Origin: Eudoraea sp.
GTDB taxonomy: Bacteria; Bacteroidota; Bacteroidia; Flavobacteriales; Flavobacteriaceae
DNA: 5,072 nucleotides
Assembly (NCBI GenBank): GCA_013042125.1
Contig: JABDQS010000030.1
Span: 1-5,072 of the forward strand
Reading direction: 5' to 3'
Of this stretch, positions 3,512-5,072 are shown one piece after another (the first letter of the stretch is position 1; the number at the start of each line of letters is the position of its first letter). Below the pieces are notes generated by a model. That model ran no database searches. It had not been told where the DNA came from and was given only the letters and a program-made list of their open reading frames with translations. Both the position numbers and the translations under genes were made by a program.

Positions 3512-5072
3512 TCAATTCTTTAACCAGGCCTCCCTAAGTGCCAGGGCAGCCTCGGATGGTGCTTCTACCGAAACGATCTTTCTTTCGTTATAGGTAGGTG
3601 TTCCTGCTTTTCCGGTGAGTTCTATTATTTCTCCATCGCGCTCTATATTCATTGTGATATCCTTGTCTGCATCCCAGCCAAAGCTTTGCCCAATTATGCC
3701 GCGCATACTTTCCAGATCAATGTCCGTACCATTGATATTTTTAATGATGTCACCTCCTTCTGCTCCCAGCTCTTGAAAAAAGGAATTCAATGCTACCCCT
3801 TTTCTAATAAAAATAATATCCAGGTTCGCCGGGTTTGCGTCTACGTAAGGCATTTGGCCTAAGAAGAAATATGATCCCGGCTGTTCTGAAGAGGTGATCT
3901 CCAGGCCTACTTTCTCCAGATATTTATCATAAGGAATTGGTTCATTGCCCAGCAAGTGTCGATTAAAAAAGTCTGAAACTTCAGGGTAGGTCATGGCTAC
4001 GATCTCGTCCAGCAGGTCTGGGTCATTGAAAGGTGTATTTACATCGTATCTGTTGGAGAGTTCCTTCATTAACCAACGAACACTTTTTTCACCTTTACTT
4101 AGCTCCCTTAGTAAAATGTCCAGACTCATATTGATCAGTGCTCCTTTTTCATACACATTGATGTAGTTCTCTTTATACGGTGCCTCCAATATATTCTTAC
4201 TCATAGTTGTAAAGGACATGGTATCATCATAACCCATAGAATTGCTTATCTTATCCATTATCCTCTCATAAAAAGCGGATTCATCAATGAGTCCCTGTTG
4301 AATCTGAAAGAGATTTGCAAAATACTCTGTGGTGCCCTCGTACATCCACAAATGCATGGACATCTTTGGTGCATTGAAATCAAAATATTGGATCTCACGG
4401 GAATGTACAGATAATGGGGTAACGATATGGAAGAACTCATGAGAGACCACATCTACCATAGATTCTTCAAGGCTTTCTTTCGGTAATTGTTCCGGAAGTA
4501 CCACAACTGTTGAAGTATGATGCTCCAAAGCCCCAAAACCGGTTGCATCTGTATTAGACAATTGTGATAAGTACAGCAAGATCGTATATTGTTTGGTTCC
4601 GTCTATCTCACCTAAAAAATTTTTCTGAGCCTGCATCATTGCCTCCATCTTAGGTTGCAGGTCTTTGGCTTTAAGAGTGCCATTGGGTGAATAAACACTT
4701 AATGTTACCGAGATGTCCTTTATCTGAAAGGTGACTGAATTAGGTTTGGCGTATAAGATAGGATTGTCAATGACTTCGAAATACCTGTCTGCCAAATAGG
4801 TTTTCTCACCTTGTTTTGATTCTCCCTTTATTGTTTCTTTCAATGAAGTTGAAGGCTGTAAAGAAGCAGGAGCCTTAATGGTTAATTCATAGGGAACTTC
4901 TTTTAATCCCTGAAAATATCCAACAAAGCCGTGTAAATTCAACAAGAAATTCTCATTTTTAAGAATATTGGTCCCGGCAGGAGAAAAAATGGGATCTTCT
5001 ACCTCCGTTTCCGTGTCAAAGGTATCATTGACTAAATAGCTGATCTTATCTATGCTTTGGGCAGTTGTTAAA
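3512..5072 (-). CDS. M61-family (glycyl aminopeptidase-like) metallopeptidase with PDZ domain, N-terminus missing
   Basis: About 519 codons are visible and the frame stays open to the right edge without an ATG, so the gene starts outside the window. The first visible residues include SPAGTNI and NFLLNLHGFVGYFQGL, belonging to the N-terminal beta domain of M61 enzymes. Next come GFGALEHHTS (4540-4511), matching the family GGLEH-type motif, and the zinc motif HEFFH (4441-4427). The likely third zinc ligand is the Glu of LWMYEGTTEYF, 34 residues after the first His. The catalytic set is therefore complete. The C-terminus contains a PDZ-like domain (GVALNSFFQELGAEGGDIIKNINGTDI onwards, roughly 3800-3590, with conserved EGGDII). 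M61 peptidases remove N-terminal residues, with Gly/Ala preferred in characterised members; substrate here is unknown. Family members are often exported, but the signal region is not visible. A TTG at 4945-4943 is an internal Leu, not the start. It converges on tsf with a shared terminator region. Confidence 0.93.
   Translation of the reverse strand, partial: LTTAQSIDKISYLVNDTFDTETEVEDPIFSPAGTNILKNENFLLNLHGFVGYFQGLKEVPYELTIKAPASLQPSTSLKETIKGESKQGEKTYLADRYFEVIDNPILYAKPNSVTFQIKDISVTLSVYSPNGTLKAKDLQPKMEAMMQAQKNFLGEIDGTKQYTILLYLSQLSNTDATGFGALEHHTSTVVVLPEQLPKESLEESMVDVVSHEFFHIVTPLSVHSREIQYFDFNAPKMSMHLWMYEGTTEYFANLFQIQQGLIDESAFYERIMDKISNSMGYDDTMSFTTMSKNILEAPYKENYINVYEKGALINMSLDILLRELSKGEKSVRWLMKELSNRYDVNTPFNDPDLLDEIVAMTYPEVSDFFNRHLLGNEPIPYDKYLEKVGLEITSSEQPGSYFFLGQMPYVDANPANLDIIFIRKGVALNSFFQELGAEGGDIIKNINGTDIDLESMRGIIGQSFGWDADKDITMNIERDGEIIELTGKAGTPTYNERKIVSVEAPSEAALALREAWLKN

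Noticed and set aside
3512..4945. Peptidase gene starting with TTG at 4945
   Set aside because: The same frame is open to the right edge and encodes conserved M61 sequence (SPAGTNI, NFLLNLHGF) upstream of this codon, so the TTG is an internal Leu and the gene is cut off by the window.
1..5072. CRISPR array, insertion sequence, prophage or toxin-antitoxin system
   Set aside because: No regularly spaced repeats, terminal inverted repeats, transposase, integrase or paired small toxin genes were seen. The only tandem repeat is the coding one in the S2 linker.

Overview
The window looks like chromosome from a member of the Bacteroidota, most likely a flavobacterium. The promoter upstream of rplM matches the Bacteroidota consensus exactly (TTTG, 19 bp, TAnnTTTG). 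The starts I examined have A/T-rich upstream sequence and no evident Shine-Dalgarno motif. The gene order rplM-rpsI-rpsB-tsf and the protein sequences (for example the L13 start MDTLSYKT and an M61 peptidase with a PDZ tail) also fit this group. The assignment comes from recalled family features; no database search was run.

Layout, left to right. (1) Positions 1-101, minus strand: the N-terminus of a lipoprotein that runs off the left edge. (2) Positions 102-336: a divergent intergenic region with the rplM promoter and some small inverted repeats. (3) Positions 337-3454, plus strand: the translation cluster rplM (L13), rpsI (S9), rpsB (S2) and tsf (EF-Ts). rplM and rpsI overlap by one base. 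rpsI and rpsB are separated by 224 bp that hold several hairpins and a possible second promoter. rpsB and tsf are separated by 57 bp with one strong hairpin. (4) Positions 3476-3507: a strong intrinsic terminator closes the cluster. (5) Positions 3512-5072, minus strand: a convergent M61-family metallopeptidase whose N-terminus lies beyond the right edge.

The four plus-strand genes supply the large subunit (L13), the small subunit (S9, S2) and the elongation cycle (EF-Ts recycles EF-Tu), so coordinated growth-rate control is expected. The lipoprotein and the peptidase are neighbours with no evident functional link to them.

I did not find a new defence, mobile or biosynthetic system. The points most worth a second look are: an S2 protein with a long Lys/Ala/Glu-rich linker and a C-terminal helix-hairpin-helix domain; competing hairpins directly upstream of rpsB that could form an autoregulatory leader; a hairpin at the predicted 5' end of the rplM transcript; and an A7 run in the rpsB linker where a -1 slip would yield S2 lacking the extra domain.
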